The position numbers were made by a program, and so were the translations under genes. A stretch of 64,000 nucleotides of DNA, from positions 1-64,000 of the forward strand of contig CAZWEO010000006.1 in the NCBI GenBank assembly GCA_964633115.1, in the 5' to 3' direction. The notes under the pieces were generated by a model. That model had not been told where the DNA came from. It worked only from the letters and a program-made list of their open reading frames with translations, and searched no databases. The DNA comes from B30-G6 sp964633115. GTDB taxonomy: Bacteria; Desulfobacterota; Desulfobacteria; Desulfobacterales; B30-G6. How positions within the stretch are numbered: the first letter of the stretch is position 1; each line of letters starts with the position of its first letter. Below are positions 1-9,140 of this stretch, piece by piece.

Positions 1-67
1 AAAGTAACAACGTCCCCTTTAGCTTACAACCATTGACATGTACATGCAAAAGATGTACATTTACAAC

Positions 68-352
68 ATGAAATATGATTGGGACTCAGAAAAAAATGAT
101 TGGCTAAAAAAATATCGCAAAATTTCGTTCGAACAAATAATATTTCATCTCGGACTAGGGGATGTATGGATGGTTGCTGATCATCCCAATCAGGTAAAAT
201 ATCCAAAGCAACGAATCTATTTTGTTGTCGTTGATAATTATGTTTATTTGGTTCCACATATTATCAAAAAGGATGTCATTTTTTTACAAACCATTATACC
301 AAGCAGAAAGGCAACCAAAGCCTTTTTGAAAGAACAGGATGATAAATTATGA
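68..352 (+). CDS. BrnT/DUF4258-like toxin of a putative type II TA pair
   Basis: A protein of about 94 residues. It opens with a YDWDSEKNDW-type segment and continues as a compact beta-rich fold with YFVVVDNYVYLVPH in the middle, the layout of BrnT-like small RNase toxins. An upstream ATG at 38 is in frame, but ATG 68 places the conserved MKYDWD start correctly, so I chose it; neither has a strong ribosome site. The stop overlaps the ATG of the next gene in an ATGA, so the two are translationally coupled. The expected role is a ribosome-independent RNase neutralised by the downstream partner. The family call rests on fold pattern and context only, and the known catalytic residues are not clearly all present. 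Confidence 0.55.
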   Translation: MKYDWDSEKNDWLKKYRKISFEQIIFHLGLGDVWMVADHPNQVKYPKQRIYFVVVDNYVYLVPHIIKKDVIFLQTIIPSRKATKAFLKEQDDKL

Positions 353-621
353 AACTCGATCAAGAAGAAAAAGAAATTTTGGAAGCATATGAATCAGGAC
401 AATTAAAATTATCCAAACCCTCCAAAAAAGAAATCGCAGCCATGAAAGCGGCAGCAAAAAGCACATTTAATAAGGACAAACGGATTACAATTCGGCTTTA
501 TGACCACGACTTTAAGGGGATTCAAAAGAAAGCACTCCAAATGGGTATCCCATATCAGACCCTAATTTCCGGGGTTATTCATCGTTATGTTGAAGGTGAT
601 CTTGTTTCGAAAAATGGATAG
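349..621 (+). CDS. CopG/BrnA-like antitoxin
   Basis: A 90-residue protein with an acidic, Lys-rich N-terminal half and a C-terminal part (about residues 42-85: DKRITIRLYDHDFKGIQKKA then GIPYQTLISGVIHRYVEG) that reads as a ribbon-helix-helix DNA-binding unit. This is typical of antitoxins whose partner is encoded immediately upstream. It overlaps the preceding gene by 4 nt. Inferred role: binds and neutralises the toxin and represses the pair's own promoter, which would lie in the first 60 bases of the window or outside it. Confidence 0.6.
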   Translation: MKLDQEEKEILEAYESGQLKLSKPSKKEIAAMKAAAKSTFNKDKRITIRLYDHDFKGIQKKALQMGIPYQTLISGVIHRYVEGDLVSKNG

Positions 622-653
622 TTTAATACCAGACCCTTATTTAAATCTTGTTG

Positions 654-1268
654 TTAGCCTCTTAACTTGTTCAATACCCTTTTGATGGGAAACAGCATGG
701 ACACTTGCTGCTGGTAATCCCTGTACTCCTCTCCGAATTGAGCCACCAGCTTGCGTTCCTCCAGCATGGCGCCGATCACGAAATAGCCGCATACCACCAG
801 GTTGGTCAATATGGCGGCCAAGTCTAAAGGCCGGGCCCAGACAATTAAAATGCCACCTGTATACCAGGGATGCCTAACGATTGAGAGTATGCCGTTGGTA
901 TCCAAAGAGCAGTCGTCTGTGAGCACACTACAGGCTTTTTCAGCATGTAACTGACGCAAGCCCAGAAATTGGGCCAAATCATAGCGTCTAGCTCCGGCAA
1001 CAAATAGAAATACCGCTAAAAGTATCATTACCACCCGCAGAACATGCCCTGTTCCACCCCAGCTGATAATCGTCGGCCCCTTTAATAGATAGGTATAATA
1101 AATGACCGGTATTAGGGTTAAAATTGATATACAGTTATAGATAATCCGATAGTAGCGAAAGAAACCTGGCACCCGCTTTTGGAGCCATTTGGTAATGGAA
1201 AGACTGATCAAAGCGCTATGCAGGGTGCACCAGGTCAACCACATTAAAATGAGCAGAATATATTCCAA
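654..1268 (-). CDS. Membrane methyltransferase, ICMT/PEMT-like (NnrU-type)
   Basis: A 204-residue integral membrane protein with about five hydrophobic segments. The C-terminal half carries the isoprenylcysteine/phospholipid methyltransferase signature: SIVRHPWYTGG near residue 130, and EERKLVAQFGEEYRDYQ near residue 172, which closes the SAM-binding pocket in this family. The substrate cannot be deduced; bacterial members modify lipids or unknown small molecules. It lies 44 bp downstream of a co-directional Na+/H+ antiporter gene, which does not clarify its function. Confidence 0.75.
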   Translation of the reverse strand: MEYILLILMWLTWCTLHSALISLSITKWLQKRVPGFFRYYRIIYNCISILTLIPVIYYTYLLKGPTIISWGGTGHVLRVVMILLAVFLFVAGARRYDLAQFLGLRQLHAEKACSVLTDDCSLDTNGILSIVRHPWYTGGILIVWARPLDLAAILTNLVVCGYFVIGAMLEERKLVAQFGEEYRDYQQQVSMLFPIKRVLNKLRG

Positions 1269-1312
1269 TCAACACCTCCAACCCAGGCTAGATCTGGTAA
1301 TAGCGTGCACTT

Positions 1313-2560
1313 TTAGTGCGACTGGGCCCGATGCATGATGAGTTTAACAATTTTTCCCAGGCTCAATCCCTGGACCACGATGGAAAATACAACCACGAAA
1401 TAGGCCATGGTAAGAATAATATCCCGCTCTGGGCCTGCCGGCAAGGACAGAGCTAGGGCAACTGAAATACCGCCCCGCAATCCGCCCCATGTGAGTATGG
1501 GGATGGCTCCGGGTGTAAATTGTCTAAACGGGCGTAAAACAGATATGGGAATGGATATGGCCGTCAGCCGGGAGACCAGCACCACGATTATTATTGGTAT
1601 TAGCGCCCACCAAAGAGCGGTCGAAACACTGATAATCAGGATTTCCAGACCAATGAGCACGAACAACACTGCATTTAGGATGTCATCAATTAGCTCCCAG
1701 AACACATCCATGCGATGCCTTGTTTCTGGGGACATCCCCAGCATGCGACCCTGATTTCCGATCAATAGACCGGCACAAACAATGGCAATAGGGCCTGAGA
1801 TATGTAACCAACCGGCCAGGGCATATCCGCCGGCTACCAACGCCAGTGTCAGCAAAACCTCCACCTGATAGTTATCGATGCTCTTGAGCAACCGGTAGCC
1901 CAAATACCCAAGTAATAACCCGAACACGGCACCACCTAAAGCTTCCTGGACAAACAGGATGCCCACATGGGCTGCACTGACAGCATGTGAACCTGTGGCC
2001 ATTTCCAGAATGATTAAAAATACAACAATTCCGACACCATCATTAAAAAGTGATTCACCCGCTATCTTTGTCTCCAGGCTTTTGGGAACACCAGCTGTTT
2101 TCAGAATGCCCAGCACTGCGATGGGATCGGTCGGTGAGATCAGGGCACCAAACAGTAAACAATAGAAATATGATAATTGCACCCCCAACCAACCCAGTAG
2201 GAGCCAAGTCAAAGTTCCGACCAGGAATGTGGAAATCAAGGTCCCGATGCTTGCCAAAGCAGCAATACTCCATTTTCGTTCCGCCAAATCGTTGAGATTG
2301 ATATGCAATGCACCGGCAAATAGCAAAAAACTGAGCATGCCATGCAACAAAGTTTTATCGAAATCAATCCGCCCGAGGAACAAGCGGGCTTGGTCTTCCA
2401 GGTGGACTCCGATCCAGGACAACACATTGACCAGCAAGGAAAGCCCCAAAGCCATTACCATGACGCCGATGCTGATGGGCAAACCAATAAATCGCAGGTT
2501 GATGTAGCTGAACACAGCGGTGATAGTAATCAGGATTGCGAATATGTTGATAACGTCCAT
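1313..2560 (-). CDS. Na+(K+)/H+ antiporter, CPA1/NhaP type
   Basis: A 415-residue polytopic protein with about 12 hydrophobic helices. It holds the CPA1 core motif SPTDPIAVLGILK, followed by a segment (about residues 165-180) with GESLFNDGVGIV, whose ND pair is the ion-binding site in NhaP/NHE-type exchangers. Length is normal and there is no C-terminal regulatory domain. It should exchange cytoplasmic Na+ or K+ for protons. The gene follows an M20 hydrolase by 22 bp on the same strand and may be cotranscribed with it and with the downstream membrane methyltransferase. Confidence 0.88.
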   Translation of the reverse strand: MDVINIFAILITITAVFSYINLRFIGLPISIGVMVMALGLSLLVNVLSWIGVHLEDQARLFLGRIDFDKTLLHGMLSFLLFAGALHINLNDLAERKWSIAALASIGTLISTFLVGTLTWLLLGWLGVQLSYFYCLLFGALISPTDPIAVLGILKTAGVPKSLETKIAGESLFNDGVGIVVFLIILEMATGSHAVSAAHVGILFVQEALGGAVFGLLLGYLGYRLLKSIDNYQVEVLLTLALVAGGYALAGWLHISGPIAIVCAGLLIGNQGRMLGMSPETRHRMDVFWELIDDILNAVLFVLIGLEILIISVSTALWWALIPIIIVVLVSRLTAISIPISVLRPFRQFTPGAIPILTWGGLRGGISVALALSLPAGPERDIILTMAYFVVVFSIVVQGLSLGKIVKLIMHRAQSH

Positions 2561-2582
2561 ACCAGAACCCTAAAAAATGCAA

Positions 2583-3851
2583 TTACCTGGCAAGTGAACA
2601 CAAACCTTTAACAGCTTCCGTTAAAACAGAAACACCTAGTTCAATATCTTCCCAATGGGTCCATTCCAAGGGGGCGTGGCTGATGCCGTTGACGCTGGGA
2701 ACAAAGATCATCCCGGTTCGTGCCAACGCGGCCATATTCTGGGCGTCATGCACAGCGCCACTATGCATTCGCTTGGATCGAATCCCTGCTTGATTGGCGG
2801 CCGATTCAATCGCGCCTGCTATCCCGGCAGACAGCTGCAGTGGTTGTTGGATATCCGGTTTGAAAACCTTTACGTGCACCGAATATTTCTCGGCAAGTCC
2901 TTCTAGGCAAGCTTTGGTCTCAGCAATTAAATCGTGCATCTCTTCCGATGTGGCTGCCCGGATGTCCTGGCCCAACTCCACCGTGCCAGGGATGATATTG
3001 GTGTTGTTCGGTTGCACCGTGAGCCGGCCGGTTGTCCCCACAACACTGGCATTTGCTTTTTGGGCCAATGCCCGGGAACGATTGCTGAGAAACAAGACCG
3101 CATCAGCTGCCGCCACCAAGGCATCCTGACGTGCATACATGGGTGTGGTTCCAGCATGATTGGCAGATCCCTTTATAATGGCTTTTAGCCAGGCCAATCC
3201 ATTAATACTTTCCACAATGCCAATTGGGATTTTTTCCGCGTCCAGAATCGGCCCTTGCTCGATGTGCAGCTCGATAAAATCTCCAATGTCCTCCACCGGG
3301 TACACATAGTCTCCCTGGTAGCCGATTTCTTGCAGGGCTTCGCCCAGGCTCTGGCCCTCTGTATTTTTAGTAGCAAGGGCCTCCTCTGCCAAAATGCTAC
3401 CCGCTAAGACTGCACTTCCCAGCATGGTTCCGGTGACAAACGCAGATCCCTCTTCACCGGTAAAGGCTACCACTTCAATTGGGCGCTGGTTTTCATACGT
3501 TTCGTCCCCTAACCTCCGAACTGCTTCAAGACCGGCAAATACACCCAGAGCACCATCCAGGTTGCCACCGTTGATGACGCTGTCCAGATGCGACCCGATC
3601 ATGACTGCCTTGTGCTTATCCTTTCCACCAACTTTCCGGCCAAAAATATTACCCACCTGGTCCACCCGTACGACCAGGCCAGCTGCTTGCATCTGCTGAA
3701 CCGTGTAATCCCGCAGCATCTTGTTAGCCAGCGTGCCTTCGGGACGCGTAACACCCGCTTTGGGATCCAGATCTTTATAGGACGATACCTTTCTTCCGGA
3801 CTCTCTGCCCATGGCACTGATATGAATTAGATCCGCCTTGAGTCTATTCAT
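2583..3851 (-). CDS. M20-family amidohydrolase, N-carbamoyl amino acid hydrolase/allantoate amidohydrolase type
   Basis: A 422-residue zinc-dependent hydrolase. Metal ligands are visible in GSHLDSV (His88 and Asp90 region), in GNLDGALG and in the TGEEGSAF block near residue 130. The later GSANHAGTTPM is the dimerisation-domain signature of hydantoinase-pathway carbamoylases and allantoate hydrolases. It would hydrolyse an N-carbamoyl or ureido amino acid to the amino acid, CO2 and ammonia. No hydantoinase or allantoinase is nearby, so the natural substrate is open. It starts with ATG at 3851 and leads a co-directional group with the antiporter. Confidence 0.85.
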   Translation of the reverse strand: MNRLKADLIHISAMGRESGRKVSSYKDLDPKAGVTRPEGTLANKMLRDYTVQQMQAAGLVVRVDQVGNIFGRKVGGKDKHKAVMIGSHLDSVINGGNLDGALGVFAGLEAVRRLGDETYENQRPIEVVAFTGEEGSAFVTGTMLGSAVLAGSILAEEALATKNTEGQSLGEALQEIGYQGDYVYPVEDIGDFIELHIEQGPILDAEKIPIGIVESINGLAWLKAIIKGSANHAGTTPMYARQDALVAAADAVLFLSNRSRALAQKANASVVGTTGRLTVQPNNTNIIPGTVELGQDIRAATSEEMHDLIAETKACLEGLAEKYSVHVKVFKPDIQQPLQLSAGIAGAIESAANQAGIRSKRMHSGAVHDAQNMAALARTGMIFVPSVNGISHAPLEWTHWEDIELGVSVLTEAVKGLCSLAR

Positions 3852-3885
3852 TAATAGGATTTTCCTTCAGTCTTTATTTCAGCGT

Positions 3886-4800
3886 TCAAACAAGTGGCGG
3901 CGGCGGCGGTGGCAATTCCCCCTTCGCGAGCATTTCTCTGGCTGATTTCACGGGAATTCCCGCCTCACAAGGTACGCCCACCTGACAGAGACCACATCCG
4001 TAGCCTTCAAATTGATATGTCTTTTTCACATATTTTCTGGCCGCTGCCAGATGCTGTCGGCAGCTTTCCTTATCATGACCAGTTGTAGTAATCGCACGTA
4101 CTGGACAGCGATCGATACATTTACCACAAGTACCATTATGAAAATAGAGGCAATAGGCCCTGTGATCAGAATAGGGACGCGGGGTCGGTTCCAACCCTAT
4201 TTTAGCGACCACAGACCCAACCCGCATGGCTTTGCCCTTGGCAGTGATGAGCCCGTCGCACAACCCGAACGTCCCCAATCCGGCGGCATGGGCAGCATGG
4301 CGCTCAGACCAGGAAGATGCATACGAAAAACGTAAGGATTGGATGATAGTCCAGTTTGACACCAACATGGGCGCTATGGCCGCATAACCAAGTGCAGTAA
4401 GACTTTCTGCCACATGCTGACGCAAAGCAGCATTAAAGGCTTCACCGTACACCCGAATGCGGGCCCACGCTTCCGAAGGATACTTCCGGCTGTGGCGATT
4501 GGATTGACGCACTGCTTTGCGCTGCGGCAAAACCCATGAAATCACCGTCAGCTCTGCCGGGCTGGCCGGATCATTGGGACAATGCTGATTATAGACTTCC
4601 CAGGGAGTCCAATGAAAAGCGCCCACATATTCCTTATACTGTTGCCAAATGGGATCGTCACCTGAAGCAAAACCGACCAATACATCATCCCAGGCTGGAC
4701 TCCCGGTCTCATCTTTCATGCTGTTCTCCGGAGACTTGGCTATGAAGTCGCAAATCAGATTTTCAATGCTTTTACTGGAAATCAGTTGGTTGGTGTCCAT
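3886..4800 (-). CDS. QueG-like 4Fe-4S double-cluster protein
   Basis: A 304-residue soluble protein. The C-terminal third has a ferredoxin-like cluster motif (CGKCIDRCPVRAI) and a second Cys group, GCGLCQVGVPCE. The middle contains HAAGLGTFGLCDGLI, matching the segment before the clusters in epoxyqueuosine reductase and reductive-dehalogenase relatives. It is probably a cobalamin- or flavin-linked reductase, but the N-terminal half is divergent, so a tRNA-modification role is not assured. The tail is a run of six prolines encoded by a GGC-type repeat near 3895-3912, which is length-variable material. It lies 34 bp upstream of the M20 hydrolase on the same strand. Confidence 0.6.
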   Translation of the reverse strand: MDTNQLISSKSIENLICDFIAKSPENSMKDETGSPAWDDVLVGFASGDDPIWQQYKEYVGAFHWTPWEVYNQHCPNDPASPAELTVISWVLPQRKAVRQSNRHSRKYPSEAWARIRVYGEAFNAALRQHVAESLTALGYAAIAPMLVSNWTIIQSLRFSYASSWSERHAAHAAGLGTFGLCDGLITAKGKAMRVGSVVAKIGLEPTPRPYSDHRAYCLYFHNGTCGKCIDRCPVRAITTTGHDKESCRQHLAAARKYVKKTYQFEGYGCGLCQVGVPCEAGIPVKSAREMLAKGELPPPPPPLV

Positions 4801-4944
4801 ATAGTCTCCTTTAGGTCAATAAAATCTTGTGTGTAATTGATATTAAAGAATAGTTGATATTGGATAGTACGTCAACATATGCTAATAAACCAAGTCTGAG
4901 TAAACACTGGTAGATAGCCACTAGTTGTCTAACTGAAAGGAAGA

Positions 4945-6645
4945 ATGGCCATGCTATTAAATCCCCAAAAAAACCGCTATGAATATCTGGATGAAGCCTC
5001 TCGAGAGATCATGCTTAAGACCATTGAGTTTTTTGAAACCAAAGGAAAAATTAAACTAAAGCAAGATTATGAAAAACGGGAATGGTACGCCGATTTTATC
5101 GATTTTATTAAACAGGAAAATATATTCTCAACACTGCTGACTCCGTCTGAATTGGGTTCAGCTGATTGCCGCTGGGATACATTTCGGAACTGCGCTTTCA
5201 ATGAAATTCTCGGTTTTTATGGGCTGCCTTACTGGTATACATGGCAGGTAAGCATCCTTGGATTAGGTCCTATTTGGATGAGCAACAACCAAAAAGTGAA
5301 AAAACAGGCGGCCAAAATGCTTTCTGACGGCGGCATTTTTGCTTTTGGTTTGTCCGAAAAAACTCACGGAGCAGATCTCTATTCGACCGAGATGGCCCTG
5401 ACACCACTAGGAGATGGCCAGTATGTGGCCGACGGGGGCAAGTACTATATCGGCAATGCCAATCAAGCCGCCCTGGTCTCAACTTTTGCCAAAGATACCG
5501 AAACAGATGAATATGTATTTTTTGCCGCCGATTCACAGCATGATAATTTTGACTTGCTAAAAAATGTTGTCAATTCACAAAACTATGTGGCTGAATTTGC
5601 CCTACAGGGATATCCGGTTTCAGAAGACGCCATCCTTTCGCGGGGGCGCGAGGCCTGGGATTCATCTCTAAACACCATCAATGTCGGAAAATACAACTTG
5701 GGATGGGCCTCCATCGGCATCTGTACGCATGCCTTCTACGAGGCCATTACGCATGCATCCAACCGCAATCTTTACGGCAAGTACGTCACTGACTTCCCCC
5801 ATATTCGCCAGCTGTTTGTGGATGCTTACAGTCGCTTGACAGCAATGAAACTATTCGCCTTAAGGAACGCCGACTATATTCGATCTGCTTCTGCTGAGGA
5901 TCGCCGCTATCTGCTCTATACCCCTATGACCAAAATGAAAGTGACCACACAGGGTGAAGCGGTGGTTAACCTGATCTGGGATGTTATCGCAGCCAAAGGT
6001 TTTGAAAAAGACACCTACTTTGAAATGGCAGCCCAAGACATCCGGGCCCTACCCAAGCTGGAGGGCACCGTACATGTCAATATGGCGCTAATTATCAAAT
6101 TCATGGCCAACTATTTTTTTAATCCTGGTGATTTTCCCGAGATTCCCCAAATAAAGGAACCTGCAGACGACACATTCCTGTTTAACCAAGGCCCCACTCG
6201 CGGGCTGGGTAATATTCGTTTCCATGACTACCAGATTGCATATGATAGCATTGTTTTGCCGAATCTGGCTGTTTTCAAGCAACAGATCGTGTGTTTAAAA
6301 GAATTTCTGATGACGGCAACACCGGATGAGGCCCAGCAAAAGGACATTGATTTTCTGTTGACCATAGGAGAGCTTTTTACACTGGTGGCCTATGGGCAGC
6401 TGATCATTGAAAATGCTGCTATTTACGAGGTTGATTCCGAGCTCTTGGATCAGATTTTTGATTTCATGGTGAGGGACTTTTCCAAATTTGCGCTACAGCT
6501 CTATGCCAAACCCAGCAGCAGCGACAAGCAGATGGATCTGGCTCTCAAAATGATTCGCAAATCTGTAGTGGATCCAGCACGGTTTACTACCATCTGGGAG
6601 AAGCATGTCGCACCGTTGAATGGCCAGTATGAAATGACACCCTAA
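4945..6645 (+). CDS. Acyl-CoA dehydrogenase family protein
   Basis: A 566-residue flavoprotein. The central FAD/substrate region is readable: FAFGLSEKTHGADL (about residues 131-144) is the ACAD signature, followed by a beta-domain with DGGKYYIGNA. The C-terminal four-helix region has the DIRALPKLEGT segment where ACADs bind the next subunit. It is longer than the usual 380 residues, resembling extended long-chain types. An AAAGGAAG ribosome site sits just before ATG 4945. The reaction would be alpha,beta-dehydrogenation of an acyl-CoA, electrons passing to ETF. The gene is monocistronic and divergent from the QueG-like gene. The chain specificity is unknown. Confidence 0.85.
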   Translation: MAMLLNPQKNRYEYLDEASREIMLKTIEFFETKGKIKLKQDYEKREWYADFIDFIKQENIFSTLLTPSELGSADCRWDTFRNCAFNEILGFYGLPYWYTWQVSILGLGPIWMSNNQKVKKQAAKMLSDGGIFAFGLSEKTHGADLYSTEMALTPLGDGQYVADGGKYYIGNANQAALVSTFAKDTETDEYVFFAADSQHDNFDLLKNVVNSQNYVAEFALQGYPVSEDAILSRGREAWDSSLNTINVGKYNLGWASIGICTHAFYEAITHASNRNLYGKYVTDFPHIRQLFVDAYSRLTAMKLFALRNADYIRSASAEDRRYLLYTPMTKMKVTTQGEAVVNLIWDVIAAKGFEKDTYFEMAAQDIRALPKLEGTVHVNMALIIKFMANYFFNPGDFPEIPQIKEPADDTFLFNQGPTRGLGNIRFHDYQIAYDSIVLPNLAVFKQQIVCLKEFLMTATPDEAQQKDIDFLLTIGELFTLVAYGQLIIENAAIYEVDSELLDQIFDFMVRDFSKFALQLYAKPSSSDKQMDLALKMIRKSVVDPARFTTIWEKHVAPLNGQYEMTP

Positions 6646-6951
6646 ATACCAGCATCAAAAAAAGCACGGGTGGGTAAACCCGGAAGGCGACCTTGAGAAA
6701 GCGGCTTCTGGCGGCCGCATCGATGTTTTTCATGGGTTTCATGTTCATCCCCAAAAATCCCCTGCTATTTGAGCCGTTTTCTCAGAAACGATTTCGCGGG
6801 CGCAGACCAAGTTTTTAGCATGAGAATTTTGCATTTCTAGATGGTTATATTGAAAGCTGGGCAAGGTCAAGCCTGCAATGGCTTATCGGCCGACAACATC
6901 AGTATAGTTGTAATGACGAGCATCTCAATCAGCCGCTTATGACCGCGGCTC
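6646..6951. other. Gene-free stretch
   Basis: About 300 bases between the acyl-CoA dehydrogenase stop and the fxsA promoter. I see only a short CGGGT/ACCCG stem shortly after the stop, without a T-run, and no convincing reading frame on either strand. Confidence 0.5.
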
Positions 6952-6980
6952 TTGACACATTCACATTATATCACCATAAT
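6952..6980 (+). promoter_or_regulatory. Sigma-70 promoter of fxsA
   Basis: A perfect TTGACA (6952-6957), a 17-bp spacer and CATAAT (6975-6980) match the housekeeping consensus. Transcription should begin near 6987, giving a leader of about 29 nt that contains the AAAGGA ribosome site at 7005-7010 before ATG 7016. Confidence 0.75.
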
Positions 6981-7015
6981 TGAATAAATCGCTCAACGCA
7001 GGTTAAAGGAAAATC

Positions 7016-7411
7016 ATGTTTTTAAAGCTGTTTCTAGCCTTTACACTAATTCCATTCATCGAATTGTATCTTCTAATTGAGCTTGGCACGACCATTGGAC
7101 CCTTGAATACCCTGCTATTGGTGATTCTGACTGGTGCAGTTGGCGCTTATCTTGCACGACTTCAGGGATTGGGTGCCATCATGCGTGTGCGCGCACGCCT
7201 TCAAAATGGTGAAACACCCGCAGAAGAATTACTTGATGCACTGATCATTTTTGTGGCTGGTATCGTTCTACTGACACCAGGCTTATTAACCGATATAGCT
7301 GGACTTCTGCTTTTATTTCCGGCAACGCGTCTGCACTTCAAAATATGGCTCCGTAAAAAATTTAATCAATTGGTGCAACAACCGAATGTTCATATGCGTA
7401 GATATCCTTGA
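7016..7411 (+). CDS. fxsA: FxsA family membrane protein
   Basis: A 131-residue cytoplasmic-membrane protein. It begins with FLKLFLAFTLIPFIELYLLI and has the LVILTGAVGAYLARLQG segment, both diagnostic of FxsA. A further hydrophobic helix pair lies at about residues 75-105, and the tail is short and basic. E. coli FxsA relieves phage F exclusion; the general function is unknown. It has its own promoter and an AAAGGA ribosome site. The helicase gene starts 55 bp downstream and may be read through from here. Confidence 0.85.
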   Translation: MFLKLFLAFTLIPFIELYLLIELGTTIGPLNTLLLVILTGAVGAYLARLQGLGAIMRVRARLQNGETPAEELLDALIIFVAGIVLLTPGLLTDIAGLLLLFPATRLHFKIWLRKKFNQLVQQPNVHMRRYP

Positions 7412-7466
7412 AAATTCACGTTTTAGAATCCCGATCATCTGTTTTTAGAAAGAGACCCCCGCTGAC

Positions 7467-9047
7467 ATGATTAAATTTTTTGAAAAGGTGCTGAATTCAT
7501 TCAGAACGAGACCCAATGAGCCCATTGAAGGCACGTCAGACTCATCACGGAGGCCGTCCCAATCAAAGCGCCCCAAGGCCAGCCCCGCTATAGATTCCAA
7601 ACGACGAGGTCCCCAAAAGCTATCGGCTGATCAGAAACATTACCACAAAAAAGGCAGGAAGCCCCGACCGCCCAGACGTTCATCCCCAAAACCCCAGCAT
7701 AAATCACAAAGCAAGCCATGGGATATTTCTAAATTCATGGTATCACCGGTGGAAGGCAAAACACGTTTTCATGATTTCGATCTACCACAGCCGGTAATGC
7801 ATGCCATCAGCGATCTCGGTTTCCAATATTGTACCCCTATTCAGACAGAAATAATGCCCAGCACACTCGCTGGAAAGGATGCCAGCGGCCGTGCCCAGAC
7901 CGGCACCGGTAAGACTGCCGCCTTCCTAATTACTGTTATTACCCGGCTTTTAAATTATCCCATTCAAGGACGACGCAAAGCAGGCACACCCAGAGTGCTG
8001 GTTCTGGCCCCAACCCGTGAGCTTGTTCTGCAGATAGTTGCGGAAGCACGCCAACTGACAAAATATACCAACGTAACCACCCAACCTGTATTCGGTGGCA
8101 TGGATTACGAGAAGCAGCGACGCCAGCTGGTGAATGCAACCGTGGATATCATCGTGGCCACGCCAGGTCGCCTGCTCGATTTCCAGAGACGCGGTGATCT
8201 GAACCTGAAAAAGGTCGAAATCCTTATCATCGACGAGGCTGATCGCATGCTCGATATGGGCTTTATCCCCGATGTCCGCAAGATCGTATACAGCACGCCC
8301 CAGAAAGACAGGCGTCAAACGCTGCTTTTCAGTGCCACTCTGACCACGGAAGTAGTACACTTAGCCTCCCAGTGGACGCGTGATCCGATTACGGTTGAAA
8401 TCGAACCAGAACAAATTGCTGTGGATACAGTCGATCAGATCGTTTACATTATCACCACCCAAGAGAAGTTTGCGCTATTATACAACATTATCACTAAGCA
8501 AGATTTGAAACGGGTGCTAATATTTTGTAACCGGCGGGACGAGGTTCGGCGTTTGGCAGACCAGCTGAAACGGCATGGGATCAATTGCAATGAACTTTCT
8601 GGAGACGTTCCCCAAAAAAAACGGTTACGGCGCTTGAATGATTTCAAGCAAGGCAAGATCCGGGCTCTGGTGGCCACCGACGTTGCCGGGCGTGGCATTC
8701 ATATCGACAGCATGGATCACGTGGTCAACTATACCCTGCCACGCGATCCAGAAGGATATGTGCATCGAATTGGCCGCACGGGTCGGGCCGGCGCTGCCGG
8801 AACCTCCATAAGCTTTGCCGATGAGGAGGATGGTTTTTATTTAGCGCCTATCGAAGAATTTATGGGGCGTGAGTTGCACTGTATCCAACCCGAAGAAGAG
8901 TGGTTAGAAAAGCCCAAGCCTGTGCAGACCAAACTCAAATTGCAAACCCGCCAAAAACATAAGTCAAGGTCCGGCAGGCCCAGACAAAAATACCCCCAGC
9001 GAAGGCGACCACGTCGTCCCAGAACTGCCCCTAAAAAAGAATCCTAA
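7467..9047 (+). CDS. DEAD-box ATP-dependent RNA helicase (RhlE/RhlB type)
   Basis: A 526-residue protein. After a roughly 85-residue basic, low-complexity N-terminus comes the Q motif, then all helicase motifs in order: AQTGTGKT (Walker A), APTREL, ATPGR, DEAD within IIDEADRML, SAT in FSATL, then GRGIHI and HRIGRTGRAG. The C-terminal tail is again Lys/Arg/Pro-rich and should bind RNA non-specifically, as in RhlE and RhlB. The likely role is cytoplasmic RNA unwinding in ribosome assembly or degradosome work. An inverted repeat that could terminate transcription lies 60 bp after the stop. Confidence 0.92.
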   Translation: MIKFFEKVLNSFRTRPNEPIEGTSDSSRRPSQSKRPKASPAIDSKRRGPQKLSADQKHYHKKGRKPRPPRRSSPKPQHKSQSKPWDISKFMVSPVEGKTRFHDFDLPQPVMHAISDLGFQYCTPIQTEIMPSTLAGKDASGRAQTGTGKTAAFLITVITRLLNYPIQGRRKAGTPRVLVLAPTRELVLQIVAEARQLTKYTNVTTQPVFGGMDYEKQRRQLVNATVDIIVATPGRLLDFQRRGDLNLKKVEILIIDEADRMLDMGFIPDVRKIVYSTPQKDRRQTLLFSATLTTEVVHLASQWTRDPITVEIEPEQIAVDTVDQIVYIITTQEKFALLYNIITKQDLKRVLIFCNRRDEVRRLADQLKRHGINCNELSGDVPQKKRLRRLNDFKQGKIRALVATDVAGRGIHIDSMDHVVNYTLPRDPEGYVHRIGRTGRAGAAGTSISFADEEDGFYLAPIEEFMGRELHCIQPEEEWLEKPKPVQTKLKLQTRQKHKSRSGRPRQKYPQRRRPRRPRTAPKKES

Positions 9048-9108
9048 TCCATCTATTCCAGGTTTTCATGAGTCGGTGGGTATCGAATAGGATTTTTCTA
9101 TCCAACAA

Positions 9109-9140
9109 TGACTATTTTGAAGTACAATTCAAAATAGTCA
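9109..9140. terminator. Bidirectional terminator-like inverted repeat
   Basis: Perfect 13-bp arms (TGACTATTTTGAA at 9109-9121 and its complement at 9128-9140) around a 6-base loop, between the convergent helicase and the membrane-protein gene. The right arm includes the stop codon of the minus-strand gene. The A/T-rich arms supply T-runs on both strands, but there is no long U-tail. Confidence 0.55.

Noticed and set aside
24..257. Long minus-strand frame opposite the BrnT-like gene
   Set aside because: It mirrors a better-supported plus-strand gene, has no ribosome site and no recognisable domain.
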